A DNA stretch of 64,000 nt from Rana temporaria (GCF_905171775.1 NC_053490.1:155564469-155628468); one strand, 5' to 3'. Positions 1 to 12,170 are shown, counted from the first letter of the stretch. The notes: a model not told the origin generated them from the letters alone. Numbers and translations: made by a program.

Positions 1-261
1 GCAAATGAACCTTTATGCTTTTAAATGATGCAGTTTTCTGACATAATGTTTCCATTCTGTATTACTAAACTTATATGATGTCTAACTAGATCCTTTCTGC
101 ATTTGTAATTTGAAAAGTCTTGTATTATGACCACCTATCCCTGAAGAATAAACTTTACGCTTTTGAAAAGGTTACTTTCTGTCACATGAGTCCTCTGACA
201 GTGAAATGTGGTTATTCCAAAATTGCCAGCTAGCCTGCAACAAAACGGAATTGGCCCAGTC
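1..261. other. Spacer, nothing recognised
   Basis: AT-rich sequence with no convincing reading frame or repeat structure. It ends at the TAA that flanks the first MITE. Confidence 0.5.
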
Positions 262-264
262 TAA

Positions 265-680
265 GGCCCCTTTCACACGGGTGGCTGTTCTGTTGCTGTT
301 AAAAGCATTTTTTTTGTTTTGAAATTCAGAGAATCCTGGCACAGTGTTCACTTCCAGTTGTACATTGCAATTGGCTGTGTTTACATGCGGCTGCTTTGGA
401 ACATTCTTGCTATTTCTGATGTGCTTCCTGATTTTCTTTTCTTGTTTCCGCTGCTATCTGCAGGAGAAATGGTACACTGCGATTACCTGCAATAAAATCG
501 GTCCTGGATGCAGTAAAATTTATTTTTTCTAACTGCACCAAACCCCATGTAACGAAACCGTTGCTAAATGCAGTGTTTGAATGGGGCCATAGGAAAGCAT
601 TGAGTGAGTTTAGCTGCAGTAGATAACTTGATCTATCCACAGCTAAAAGCTGAAGTATATCCACCCGTGTGAAAGGGGCC
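265..680. mobile_element. Harbinger-type MITE with GGCCCCTTTCACAC ends
   Basis: A 416-bp element with perfect 20-bp terminal inverted repeats (TIRs) starting GGCCCCTTTCACAC, flanked by TAA at 262-264 and 681-683. A 3-bp TWA target is the signature of PIF/Harbinger. No transposase is encoded, and the small frames inside are shadows. The termini match the left end of the large Harbinger element at 51482, so it is probably a deletion derivative or a cross-mobilised passenger. Confidence 0.8.
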
Positions 681-698
681 TAACAGTTCACTTTTTAA

Positions 699-932
699 AG
701 TGGTTGTAAAAAAAAAAAAAACAACCTGCAAGACAAAGGCATATTGAGCTAGTATGCATATAGCTCATTATGAATTACTTACCTTACATTGAAGCTCCCG
801 CAGCAGTCCTCTTACCCCCCCTCCACCGGTGACATCACTCCCAGAGTTGCTTCCGGGGAATTGCGGGGCTCCAGGGGTGTGATTGGCCAGAGCCGTGATG
901 ACGGAGCCGCCTGTAACGGCTTTACAACCACT
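699..932. mobile_element. Short MITE in a TTAA target
   Basis: Inverted ends AGTGGTTGTAAA / TTTACAACCACT are flanked by TTAA at 695-698 and 933-936. TTAA targets are used by piggyBac and Kolobok elements; the superfamily is not decided here. No coding content. Confidence 0.65.
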
Positions 933-948
933 TTAAAAACAAGGTTTA

Positions 949-1142
949 TGCCGCATACACACGATCGGTCAAACCGATGAGAACGGTCTGATGGACCGTT
1001 TTCATCGGACCAAACCGATCGTGTGTAGGCCCCATCGGTTAATTATCCATAGGATAAAAAAAAAGCAATCTTGTTTTAATTTTAACCGATAGATACCTAA
1101 CTAAAAGAAAAAAAAACGATCGTTTGTAGGCACGTCCATCGG
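949..1142. mobile_element. GTACACACG-family MITE, left part only
   Basis: Begins TGCCGCATACACACG after a TTA target and follows the copy at 50728-51147 closely until about 1142, where similarity stops. The right half and second TSD are missing. Confidence 0.65.
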
Positions 1143-1640
1143 ATCATTCACAGGAAGTGCAAAAAGGATGAAGGCACAATATGCAGAGGTTAAAAAAAAC
1201 AACTCCGTAATCTTCAAATCTCATATGTGATGTTATACCAGGCCAAACTTTGGGTTATCGCTAGAGATGAGACAATTTTTTTTTCACAGGCCTAAAATAG
1301 CTGCAATATGGCTAAAATCTTTTCTATTGATGCAATAATGCAAATAAATAAAGTTGAGGTTGCCCTATCGAACAAAATGTCCTCGCTACTATAAGCTAAA
1401 GGCAGAGGAAGATTGTCCTTACTCCTTAATCACAATTTTTTTTTCAAGCCTGGAATGGGTTACTCCCCCCCCCCGTTTTTTTTTTCCTAGAGGAAAAATG
1501 TTTTATAGAAGTTTTTTTTATTTTATTTAATTTTTTTGAGCATATAAAAAAATATTATTGTGTTAATGTTACAAAGCATGAATATATGGGTAAGACTGAC
1601 TGGATAATCAAATAAACCCGATTGAGGATTTCTGGAGACA
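1143..1640. other. AT-rich spacer with poly-T/poly-A runs
   Basis: No gene seen. Several homopolymer runs occur, including a C-run at about 1467 followed by T-rich sequence. Possibly the 5' part of the LINE that follows, but not recognisable. Confidence 0.35.
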
Positions 1641-1977
1641 GCTCCATGGAACTGATATGTTTTTTGATTTAGAAATATTTTTTGGCTGCTGCATATATTT
1701 TCGTTTTTGATAATGGCTAATGATCTAGCATTTATGTCTTGAAATGTGAGAAGATTGAAGGATCCAGTAAAAAAAAAAAAATATCTTCTCCACTATAGGA
1801 CAATATAATGTATCAATTGTCTGCCTGCAAAAAAATCTTTTTTTCTCAGAATGCTACTTCTCTACTAAAGAATGGGAGGTTTCCTACTCAATATCACTCA
1901 GTATATTCTACATTTGCTAGAGGGGTTACTGTAGTATATTAATATCTTCTAGGATTACAGTTTCTTGCAGGCAGACA

Positions 1978-2265
1978 TTGATAGAGTCTCAGGGCAGATA
2001 TGCTCTATTGGTCTGTACTTTATTTTCTATGGCATGTATAGTGGGTTCAGTTTATATTCCTCCGCTATATAATTCAGAGGTACTGTGGGAAATTATCATT
2101 TTCTTGAAGGAACATTCTGGTATTCCGATAATGATAATGGGGGACTTTAATAATGTTTGTAATACAGGTATGGATCGTTATCCAGCGGGTCCATGGTCAG
2201 AAACCCCTTTCCCCAGGCAGCTACAGGAAATAGGATTGTACAGTATGATATGTAACACTTTTTAA
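1978..2265 (+). pseudogene. LINE endonuclease domain fragment
   Basis: The frame reads SVYIPPLYNSEVL and then IPIMIMGDFNN, matching the apurinic endonuclease (exonuclease-endonuclease-phosphatase fold) of L1/Tx1 elements, where the Asp-Phe-Asn of GDFN is catalytic. This enzyme nicks target DNA to prime reverse transcription. The start given is only the first usable codon; the domain really begins near 1740 in another frame and is broken by shifts. About 95 residues survive of roughly 230. Preceded by AT-rich sequence and followed by unreadable linker before the reverse transcriptase remnants. Confidence 0.7.
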
Positions 2266-2939
2266 TCCTAAGATTCCTTGCCTTCTCATGCTGCTCTTCT
2301 ACTTATAAAACACTATCCAGGATTGATTTAGTCCTGGGTATAGACCTAACACTCCAATTCGTATCAAATATACAATACCTGACAAAAGGGGTCTCGGAAC
2401 ATTCACAAGTTTTGCTAAATATAAAAAAAAATCAAACCATGCACTAATTGGTGTGTAAATGCCTTGTGGTTTCAGGTACTAACTCAGGATGAATCCATCT
2501 GAATCCATCCGCCAACCTCTTATAGATTTAATAATGCTGAAACCACAGTTCCTCAGGTGGTATGGGATACCATGAAGGCCTTCCTGAGATGGCTATTGAT
2601 ACAAGCTATTAGTAGGTTTAAAAAGTCTGGTGTGAAATGGGAGACCATATTAGCAGCGGAGGTGCAACAAAAATAATTTAAATATATCCAGAATACCACA
2701 TCCATAAACAATCCTATTTGGAAAGATATACAACTGTTATATAAAAGCAAATTTTTTCGCAGAGCAGGTACTTTGAGGAGGGAAAAAGAAACAGGAAAAT
2801 GCTGGCACTGATTGTTAAATCACAGACCCAATCTAATTTTGTTTCTTTTATTGTTACGCCAATAGGTAACCTTTTCCATAATCATGAGGATATTTTATCC
2901 TCTTTTTCTATTTTTTACAGAGAACTATATCAGAGTAAG

Positions 2940-3775
2940 GTAACTTATCATATGAAACAATTGAGGGACTTCTTGTCTCAAGGTGCTGATGGTTTACCGT
3001 CAGAAATCTTTAAGACATATGGAGATACACTACTGCCAGAATTATTGAAAGTACTTAATCAAGCATGTTTCCTTTAAACGCCTGGACTCTATGAATGATG
3101 CTAATATTATAGTATTACCTAAACCAGATAAAGATCACTCATTGCCAGAGTCTCATTGATCAATATCATTATTAAATTCTGAGGTTAAAATTCTGGCAAG
3201 GGTGTTTGACAATAGACTAAACACTGTGATTCAAAAATTGATACACTCAGAGCCAGTCTGGATTTATTATAGGTAGGTCCACAACAACAAACTTGAGAAG
3301 GTTATATTTAAATTTGTAGATACCATCTGATAATGTAGGGAGCAGGGCTATATTGTCATTAGTTGCAGCCAAAGTGCTTGACTGTGATGAATGGACATAT
3401 TGGGTAGTGGTTTGTGAGGTGGCTTAAATTATTATATTCTACTCCACAAGCTTGTTTACAGGTTGATGGTTCCATATGAGATTTTATTCCTTTATCAAGA
3501 GGTACTAGACAGGGGTGTCCATTCTCCTCATTGCTATTCACACTACTGTAGCTATAGAACCACTGGCCATAGCAATTAGACAGACTAGCACTATCAAGGT
3601 ATTCAAGCAAGGAATGCGGGAGGATAAACTTTCCCTGTATGCTGATGATGCTCTATTGTTCTTGGGACACACAGATCAATCTCTGATCTCTGCTATGGCA
3701 TTGATAAAAAACCTTTGGTTCTTTCTCAGGATTTGCTATAAATTTGGAAAAATCTGTGTTATTCCTAGTAGATGA
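2940..3775 (+). pseudogene. LINE reverse transcriptase fragments
   Basis: Three frames together trace a non-LTR reverse transcriptase. GADGLPSEIFK near 2980 is the start of the polymerase fingers. IIVLPKPDKD near 3110 is the classic proline-lysine motif. LSLYADDALLF near 3640 carries the catalytic YADD aspartates of the palm. Frames change between them and an in-frame stop splits the middle, so no enzyme can be made. The spacing agrees with L1/Tx1 ORF2. The thumb region just downstream is lost into the TA-rich stretch. Confidence 0.75.
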
Positions 3776-3973
3776 ACCATCACCAATCCTCCACAGGTAG
3801 CACATCAGATTAAAATAGTGACATCTTTTAAATACCTTGGTATATGGATCTCACTTAAATAGGGGATTATATGAACTTGGTCCCTGTATTAGTTAATTTC
3901 ACACCACCTGAAGTGTATTTGAAACTGTACACTGCCGAATGCACTGTACATACAGGCTACGCTGAATGCAGAG

Positions 3974-4034
3974 TATATATATATATATATACAGTATATA
4001 TATATATATATATATACTAGTCTGACTGTGTATA

Positions 4035-4104
<70 letters not shown>
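3974..4104. repeat. (TA)n microsatellite
   Basis: Nearly pure alternating TA with a short break around 4015-4030. It may be unstable and hard to assemble. Embedded in the LINE relic. Confidence 0.95.
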
Positions 4105-4109
<5 letters not shown>

Positions 4110-4638
4110 CACTGCCACTAACTAACTAACCTGCCTGCCTGATCTAGCTTAATCTCTCTATCGCCATCCATTATAACACACTATACGAGCACTGTGTAAG
4201 CAGCCTAAGCTGTACAAGTTCATTCATTCAGCAGTTTATTCACCTTTATGGAGAAATAAAAAAAATAATGAAAAACTAGGTAAACTGGAGGGGTTTGGAG
4301 CATGTAGAGAATTAGGGATGCAATATGTTGTGCAGCTGTAGACTAATAACATGTTAAAAAACATTTTACGAATAACAGATAGAATATTCATTGCCCACTC
4401 ATACTTTTTATTAGTATGTACAGGTGTGACATGCCCTTCAAACCCAGTTTAAAGAGAATAAATTTAAATGACAAAACATGCCACCTATAGATTCACTACA
4501 AGGATACAGGTTAAAGGGGGTCTTATTTCCACTATATATAACCATCTAGTAGAACATCAGAAGGCACCTATTTGTCAATCTATAAGGGGATGAGAAAAAG
4601 ACCTGTGAGCTATATCAGAGGAAACATGGCAAAACATT

Positions 4639-4884
4639 TTGGAATATGTACAGTCCGTATCTGTATCACCCCAGCACAACTTAATCCAATTATTCACAAT
4701 TTATAGAGCACATAGGACCCCCACTAAATTATATCAATGGGGTAGTAGGGACACATCAAAATACCCAAGGTGCTCAAGATTATCTGCAGATTTAATAGAT
4801 ATGATATGGAAATTCCCTAAAATGTTTAGGTATTGGCAAAACGTGGCTGAAACAATTATGCATACCAAACCGAGATACAATTAG
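4639..4884 (+). pseudogene. LINE ORF2 C-terminal fragment
   Basis: An 81-residue frame contains HRTPTKLYQWG followed by a CSRLS-like degenerate cysteine cluster and DLIDMIWKFPK...RYWQNV. This is the usual C-terminal region of Tx1/L1 ORF2, with the pattern 'W-C-P-x-x-x-x-FW'. The same region occurs in the LINE at 25474-27287 and at 19680-19945, which supports the assignment. The remainder of this C-terminus (KFHKMWEPW-like) reappears after the MITE, near 6090-6150. Confidence 0.6.
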
Positions 4885-4954
4885 ATCCTAAGATATGCTT
4901 ATTGGGCTATTTAGAAAAATAAATATATGCACCAATATCTAGAACACCCATTAA

Positions 4955-5953
4955 CCACTTGCCGTCGCCGCACCGTCATAATACGTCCACAAGGTGGCTC
5001 TCCTAGGCGAAATCACGTATTATGACGTCCTACCTTTTAGCCGCCACTAGGGGCGCACGCGAGCCGCCGGAGGCGCGCGCGCGCGCCCCCCGCTCGCCCC
5101 CGACTCCCGTGCGTGTGCCCGGCGGGCGCGATCGCCGCCGGGCACACGCGATCGCTCGGTACAGAGCGGGGAACGGGAGCTGTGTGTGTAAACACACAGC
5201 TCTCGTTCCTGTCAGCAGGGGAAATGCTTTTCTTCGGTTCATACAATGTATGAACCGAGGATCAGTGTTTCCCCTAGTGAGGCCACCCCCCCCCCCCACA
5301 GTAAGAACACACCCAGGCATACTTAACCCCTTCCCCGCCCCCTAGTGTTAACCCCTTCACTGCCAGTGGCATTTTTATAGTAATCTAATGCATTTTTATA
5401 GCACTGATCGCTATAAAAATGCCAATGGTCCCAAAAATGTGTCAAAAATGTCCGAAGTGTCCGCCATAATGTCGCAATACCGAAAAAAAAAATCGCTGAT
5501 CGCCGCCATTACTAGTAAAAAAAATATTAATAAAAATGCCATAAAAATACCCCCTATTTTGTAAACGCTATAACTTTTGCGCAAACCAATCAATAAACGC
5601 TTATTGCGATTTTTTTTTACGAAAAATATGTAGAAGAATACGTATCGGCCTAAACTGAGGAAAAAAAATGTTTTTTTATATATTTTTGGGGGATATTTAT
5701 TACAGCAAAAAGTAAAAAATATTCATTTTTTTCAAAATTGTCGTTCTATTTTTGTTTATAGCGCAAAAAATAAAAAACGCAGAGGTGATCAAATACCACC
5801 AAAAGAAAGCTCTATTAGTGGGAAAAAAAGGACGCCAATTTTGTTTGGGAGCCACGTCGCACGACCGCGCAATTGTCTGTTAAAGCGACGCAGTCCCGAA
5901 TCGCAAAAAGTACTCTGGTCTTTGGGCAGCAATATGGTCCGGGGGGTAAGTGG
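4955..5953. mobile_element. TTAA-target MITE, complete copy (CCACTT family)
   Basis: A 999-bp element starting CCACTTGCCG and ending GTAAGTGG, flanked by TTAA at 4951-4954 and 5954-5957. The left third is GC-rich with hairpins; the right part is AT-rich and contains the recurring segment 'GAGCTTTCTTTTGG...CGCAATAAGCG', seen in inverted orientation at 20195, 32220, 35966 and 46304. Non-coding. TTAA ends suggest piggyBac-like or Kolobok-like mobilisation. It is inserted in the LINE relic. Confidence 0.8.
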
Positions 5954-6192
5954 TTAATAGGATGTTATTCTTAGCGCAAAAAAATTATTGCATTGAAATG
6001 GACAGTCCCTAGAACCCCTACACATGAGGAATGCGGACACAGTTTAATGATGAAAAGAATGGCATGTTTATCGAAACAGGGTTTTTTTAAGTAAATTCCA
6101 TAAAATGTGGGAACCATGGCTGGTGTCACCTGGTCTGGTCCCTTTCACTCTAATGTCAGATGAAACTTTGAGAGTCTATAGATCTTTTATTT

Positions 6193-6580
6193 TGCCGTGT
6201 ACACACGATAGTTTTTTCCGATGAAAAAAGTCTGATGGACTTTTTTCTTTGGAAAAAACGATCGTGTGTGGGCCCCATCTGACTTTTTTCCATTGGTGTA
6301 AAAAAATAGAACATGTTTTAAATGTTTCCGATGAAAAAAAAAAAATAGGAAATTCCGATCGTCTGTGTGGAATTCCATCGGAGAAAAATCCATGCATGCT
6401 CAGAATCAAGTTGACGCATTCTCGGCTCGTCGTAGTGTTATACGTCACCGCGTTTTGGACGGTCGGAATTTAGTCTGATAGTGTGTAGGCAAGACCGATG
6501 AAAGTCAGCTTTATCGGAATTCCATCGAAAAATTCCATCGGATTTTATTCCATCAGAAATCCGATCGTGTGTACGCGGCA
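6193..6580. mobile_element. GTACACACG-family MITE
   Basis: Ends TGCCGTGTACACACG and CGTGTGTACGCGGCA. The right flank is TAA; the left flank has decayed to TTT. Internally a set of CGATGAAAA/TTTTCATCGG-type inverted repeats. No coding content. Confidence 0.75.
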
Positions 6581-6652
6581 TAAGTCACAGAATAGACAAG
6601 GATGATAAGTAAGGAAGGTTTATAAGATAAGACAAGAATAAGTAAACATAGG

Positions 6653-7268
6653 GGGCCAGATTCACAAAGAGTTACGCCAGCGTATCAGTAGATACACCGA
6701 CGTAACTCAGAATCTAAGCCCGTTGTATGTTTAAGTGTATGCTCAAACTGAGATACACTTAAACCTACCTAAGATACGACGTCCTGCGCCATCGTATCTT
6801 AGGGTGCAATATTTCCGCTGGCCGCTAGGTGGTGCTTCCATTAAGTTCGGCGTAGAATATGCAAATGAGTAGATACGCCGATTCACGAACGTACGCTTGC
6901 CCATCGCAGTAAAGATACGCCGTTTCCGTAAGAGGTATGCCGGCGTAAAGATAAAGCTTCCCCCTAGGTGGCATAGCCAATGTTAAGTATGGCCGTCGTT
7001 CCCGTGTCGAAATTTTAAAATTTTACGTCGTTTGCGTAAGTCGTCCGTGAATGGGGCTGGACGTAATTTACGTTCATGTCGAAACCAATACGTCCTTGCG
7101 GCATACTTTACGCGCGCTTACACCGGCCTCATTTTTGCTACGCCGCCTTAACTTAGGAGGCAAGTGCTTTGAGAATACAGCACTTGCCTCTCTGACTTAA
7201 GGCGGTATAGCGTAAATAGGATACGCTACGCCGCCTCAAAGATGCGGCAACCTACGTGAATCTGGCCC
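6653..7268. mobile_element. GGGCCAGATTCAC-family MITE
   Basis: TIRs GGGCCAGATTCAC / GTGAATCTGGCCC with a 3-bp TSD AGG at 6650-6652 and 7269-7271. The interior is rich in TACGCC/GGCGTA words in both orientations. Six copies occur in the window. Confidence 0.8.
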
Positions 7269-7271
7269 AGG

Positions 7272-8396
7272 ATCTGTAGTAAGAGAAGGTAGCTTGATAT
7301 TTTAAATAGAGTAACAATAGTGTGAGGGTAAGAGAAGAGGAGTAGAAAAAATAGGATCAAGTATAGGCAGGCTTAGATATAACGATAAACATATATTAAC
7401 TATATCCTGTATAAGTATTTATGTATCCAATAGGTTGATAGGATTAATATGTTGGGCTCAGAAAAATTTCTTCATTTTTTTTTTTTTTAAAGATAAAAGG
7501 AGAAAAAAAAGTAGAATGAAATAAGTATAATGGATGTGAAGTGCTTTGCCTTTTTTTGAGAAACAATATTGGAAGAACGACCTGATATTTTTCATTAGTA
7601 CAGGATTGGCCATTGTTTATGACAACAGCATTATGTATATGTGGACTAAAAGCTTGCCAAATTCCTTGATGAAAAGGTTTGTAGGATTTATAGAATATGA
7701 AAGCAGCACTGTAGAAAAATATCTATTACATGGAAATGAACATGAGCTTTCCTATTAACTTCCATTTTACAAAATGCATATTGACAAAAAAGTTAGATAC
7801 ATAAAATCAAATTTCCAGCTATCATAAATCTAAAGCAAAGTTCTAATCTGTCAATAACTTTTTTAAAGCTGGCTTGCTGTGCAGAGCTGGCTTGGCATCT
7901 AATGTACATAGCTTACCAATATATCATGTCTCATTTTGTTCTTTCTGCTATTGGAGTAATTGTGGAATAAAATTGCATGGGGGAGTGAGCAGGAGAAAAA
8001 TAGTTTTATCATTTTAAGTCATTGTGATATTCTGAGAATTAGAAGACATGATGGAGATAACAGCCACATTTTAAAATATTAACACAAATGTTGCTTAGTG
8101 GGCATCATTAAAATCTGTTGGGTTAAAATGTGAGTTCTATCTGATTCATGTTTTTATTAAGTAAAGTATATATCATTTAAAAAATGTAAAGTTTACAATC
8201 AAGTTTATCAATGATAAACACACCGATCAAGACAGTTTATTTATTTTGTATCAAGATAACACTGATGCATTAGGCAGAACTTTACACAATCATTTTTCAT
8301 TCTTTACAATGTTTACATCAGTCCAGCTCTAGTGCAATTGGCAGCCTAGTGCCTTTACAACAGCCAAAAAGGACAAAGATACCAGTTTAAATGATG
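7272..8396. other. AT-rich spacer
   Basis: No gene, RNA or transposon end recognised. Small open frames (for example 7546-7758) lack any family resemblance and have no coding-like composition. Confidence 0.5.
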
Positions 8397-8398
8397 TA

Positions 8399-8894
8399 CA
8401 ATAAAACCTTGGATTGTGAGCATAATTAGTTCCGGAAACATGCTTGTAATTCAAATCACTTGTATATCAAAGCAAATTTCCCAATAAGAAATAATGGAAA
8501 CTAAAATGATTCATTCCACAACTATTTATTCATAGGTCTTTCAGTTTTTAGTCCATATAAAAAGATCATAGCAATGTCATGGTTGTGTAACCATAACATT
8601 TCCATCCACAAATGGAAGCTTCCACAAGAGGATTAGAAGCAAAATCCAGCAGGAGCTACAGAGTATAAAAGAGAAGAGAGGCACCTCTACGTGTAGCAAT
8701 ATGAATACATTTATTGAAGGTGCAACATTTAGCAACTCACATGGTTGTTGATTAAATGAGGCACATCTAAGTATGCAAACATCAGTTGTGACTTGACGCT
8801 ACTTGTATATCAAGACATCGCTTGTATATCAAGTCAAAATGTATGAAAAAATTGAGCTTGTCTTGCAAAACGCTCTTAAACCAAGGTTTTACTG
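8399..8894. mobile_element. Mariner/Tigger-like MITE
   Basis: Ends CAATAAAACCTTGG and CCAAGGTTTTACTG, flanked by TA on both sides (8397-8398 and 8895-8896). Subterminal ACTTGTATATCAA repeats occur near both ends. A TA target and this TIR type fit the Tc1/mariner superfamily. Non-autonomous. Confidence 0.75.
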
Positions 8895-9036
8895 TACATA
8901 TTTTCCCATTATGGAAGAGAATTTGAACACTTGAAGAAAAGCCATGCCTAAAAATATGCAGATTGTTTCCCAAAACCCAGGTGCTACAGAAGTACTAACT
9001 AAAGTTCTAATGTGCTGATATAGCAGATTCCTTTAA

Positions 9037-9525
9037 AGTTGCATTCACTTTATACCTCATGGAATAAAAAGTATTTCTAATTATTTTTTTAGCTAAATAG
9101 CTTTCTTTACCTTACTGCAGTCCTGGTTTCATGTCCTCATTGTTTGTTTTTGCTTTAATGTTGCTGTAAATCCTCTCTGTTCTGGACAATTCCTGGTTGT
9201 CTGTTTCCTGATCACCACAGTACTGGGAGATTTCTCACTGTGGTGACTAATCAAGGAGGTGTGATTACTGTGTGTAAAACGGATTGGTGCTGAGGAGGTT
9301 TAGACAAAGTATCACTGCCCTCTATTGGCTCACTGCCCTCTATTGGCTCTCTGTACATCAGAGAACCAGAAAACAACAGCAAAAACGGAACTAAACTGTA
9401 GGTACATTATATGATTGATTTGTATCTATTTTTAATCATTTTTAAAAGGAATCAGTTAACTATTATGTCTCTATACCCTGTAAATAGTAATTTCAGCAAC
9501 AAAAAAAAAATCCTTTAGTGACCCT
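9037..9525 (-). mobile_element. TTAA MITE copy A (inverted pair with copy B)
   Basis: Flanked by TTAA at 9033-9036 and 9526-9529. It is the reverse complement, at clear but imperfect identity, of 9704-10160; both share CCTGGTTGTCTGTTTCCTG near the middle. Confidence 0.7.
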
Positions 9526-9703
9526 TTAACCAATCCTGCTATACTACTACTACTACTACTGACCAACTGATGTCTTGTGAAAATTACAAATTTGCAGGTC
9601 TAATTAGACTGTTACTGAGTTCCTTTGGTTTTTGGAAAGTACTTGTTCAGTAGTGGCTTATGTATAGTCAAAATGTTGTTGTAAATTAATTAATTAGCCT
9701 TAA

Positions 9704-10160
9704 AGGAGTTGTAAAGGAAACATTTTTTTTTCCACTGAAATGACTGTTAACAGGGTATAGAGACATAATAGTTAACTTATTCCTTTTAAAAATGATTAAA
9801 AATAGATACAAATGTATCATATAATGTACCTGCAGTTTCTAGTTTCGTTTTTGCATGTTGTGTCCTGCTTCTGTGATGTACAGAGCCACAGAGCCAATAC
9901 AGGGCAGTGGTGGTTTGGAAAACGAAACTGATTGGTACTGTGGGGTTTTAGACACACAGTAATCACACCTCCTTGATTAGAGACCACAGAGAGAAAGCTC
10001 CCAGTACTGTGGCTATCAGGAAACAGACAACCAGGAAGTGTGGAGATCAGAGAAGAATTACAGCAACTTGAGAGCAAAAATGAACAACGAGGACATGAAA
10101 ACAGCACTGCATTATGGTAAAGGAAGCATTTAGATAAAAAAAAATTCCTTTACAAACCCT
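9704..10160 (+). mobile_element. TTAA MITE copy B
   Basis: Ends AGGAGTTGTAAAGG and CCTTTACAAACCCT between TTAA at 9700-9703 and 10161-10164. Opposite orientation to copy A, giving a large inverted repeat with a spacer of about 175 bp. No coding content. Confidence 0.75.
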
Positions 10161-10164
10161 TTAA

Positions 10165-10738
10165 ACCCTTAAGAGCTACAACAAATGCTTTAGTAAACGT
10201 TAAATCATATAAGAAAACAAAAGCAAGTCAGTGTTAATTTAAATATCCCCCCAAAAAGATACATTATGATCAATCTATTAAAAAACAGATTTAAATGTTA
10301 TATGGGCTGCTGACCCAAAGGTATGGTTTGTACAATGAAGCATGCAGTTTTACTCTTTTTTGGTTTTGTCATTATATATGGGTTAAATTTACTTAAGGCC
10401 ATCTGTAAACTGTAGATTAACATTCTAGGGCATGAATCAGGAGAAATTCACAGTATATTTCAAATGTAAACTACTAGCAAATGGTGTGCTTTTATAGTTC
10501 AGAGACCACAGCTCTCACTGACAGTTAAGCTCTCAAACTAATAATCAAAAATCAATTAGCATTGTTCCTGATCATGTGATCTCCGTGATAGCAAATCACG
10601 GTGATTGGTTTGTTTACAACATGTGCAAAGTACAATGTTAGATATAATTATAGAAGTACAAAATAAAAAAAAATGTAAATCTGTAAGAAAAAACATACAT
10701 GTAATGTATTGCAAATGATAAATTGTTGGATATTATTA
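10165..10738. other. AT-rich spacer
   Basis: Nothing recognised. Confidence 0.45.
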
Positions 10739-10739
10739 T

Positions 10740-10885
10740 AATTACTATTGTACAAGATTTATATAGCTCCAACAGTTTACACAGTGCTTTATAACATAAA
10801 GGGGGACAGTACAATTACAATACAGTTCAATACAGAAGGAATGTGAGGGCCCTGCTAATGGAGCTTACAATCTAATGGGAGGGGG
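10740..10885 (-). mobile_element. Tail of a tRNA-type SINE, reversed
   Basis: Contains TATATAGCTCCAACAG, CAGTGCTTTATAACA and GAGCTTACAATCTAATG, the reverse complement of a common vertebrate SINE/LINE tail that reads 'AGATTGTAAGCTC...AAAGCGCTG...GCTATATAA'. The same tail occurs at 38510 and 40635. The head is missing. Confidence 0.6.
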
Positions 10886-11099
10886 AGGTGGTACAAAAGG
10901 AAATAGCAGCAGGGGGTGATCTGATGGAGGTGACTCAAGTGCAGTTCTTAGAATTTTCAAGGATCGCCTAAAGGCAGACATGGTAGGAGCTCATGGACAT
11001 ACTGGGCAGGGAGTCCCAGAGGATGGGAGAGGCTCTAGAGTAGTCATGGAGGCGATCATGGGAAGAGGTAAAAAGGGAGTTCAGGAGGTCTTGGGAGGA

Positions 11100-11638
11100 G
11101 CGGAGAAGACCATTTGGGGCAAATTTTGTTTGTGCCATGATGGTGCCAGTCAGTGCCCATTTGTGGGCACTGATTGTCATATGTTATACATACTTTTGTA
11201 CATGTTGATGGGCATGGGGACTTACCTGGCCATCCACATGTTGGGTGCTTCCCTGGTGGTCCTGGGCGGCATCCTGGTGGTCCAGTGTGGGCATCCGAGG
11301 GGGTCTGCTCTGATAAACAAACCCCCCCTGTCAGGAGAGCTGCCGATCTGCTCTGATCTACTTGCGTCTGTCAGATGCGAGTGAGGAAGAGCCGATCAAC
11401 GGCTCTTTCTGTTTACATCGTGATCAGCCGTGATTAGACACGGCTGATCACGTGGTAAAAAGCCTCCGGAGGCTCTTTACTGAGATCAGTGTTGCGGTGT
11501 GTCAGACTGACACACCACACCACCGATCGCCGCCATGTGCGCGGCGGCGGTTATCCTGCTGGACGTCAATAGACGTCCAGTCAGGATAACAAAACTACTT
11601 CCCAGACATCAATATGCTATTGACCAGGCGGGAAGTGG
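11100..11638. mobile_element. Right portion of a TTAA-target MITE
   Basis: Ends GCGGGAAGTGG followed by TTAA (11639-11642), the expected right end of the CCACTT family. Carries strong hairpins, for example around TGATCAGCCGTG at about 11430 and GACGTCAATAGACGTC at 11563. The left boundary is not visible. Confidence 0.6.
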
Positions 11639-11902
11639 TTAACTTGGTGATTGTGACACTAATACAATTCCTGTCCTAGAAACACAATGCTCACTTGGTG
11701 TACAGCAATGCATCTATCGAGCAGGATTGTCAGCCTGGGTTGCTTTCCTGACTGGGGTTACATACACCTTTTCTCCTCATCATATATATAGAGAAGAGTT
11801 GTTTTGCAATTCACTGTAGAGAACTAAATAACTGATGATGTGGAAATATGAGGTCTACAATGATTTTTACCTTCAGATTACATTAATGATAGACATTATT
11901 AA

Positions 11903-12170
11903 TCACTTGCTGTCTGCCCACTGTCAAATGACGGTGCTGCTCTTGTGCTGGGAGGAAGTAATACGTCATACTAGTACATGGCGTGACCCAATCTCTGTAT
12001 AGAGCAGTATAGTATTTTAACTATGTGATCAGCTGTAACCAATCACAGCCAGTCAGATGTAAATGCGGAAGTTAGCAAGGGATACATTTTAGCCAGTGCA
12101 CTTAAACAAGGTCTACTGCTACTGCTGCAGTAGTTGAGGTCAGGGATGTAGCTGAGAAGTTTAGCAGAAA
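11903..12170. mobile_element. Left fragment of a TTAA-target MITE
   Basis: TTAA at 11899-11902 is followed by TCACTTGCTGTCTGCCC, resembling the GC-rich left end of the CCACTT family. Degenerate and truncated. Confidence 0.45.

Larger units (their letters stand above)
1650..6180 (+). mobile_element. Decayed Tx1/L1-type LINE, interrupted
   Basis: Scattered in-order fragments of a non-LTR retrotransposon ORF2 can be read on the plus strand: an endonuclease start near 1740, the GDFNN motif near 2140, reverse transcriptase from about 2970, the YADD box near 3640, and a C-terminal region at 4639-4884 that resumes after an inserted TTAA MITE and ends near 6160. A TA microsatellite and unrelated sequence sit at about 3870-4250. 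Frameshifts and stops are many, so it is long dead. Tx1-like L1 elements are common in frogs; the subfamily is inference. Confidence 0.7.
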
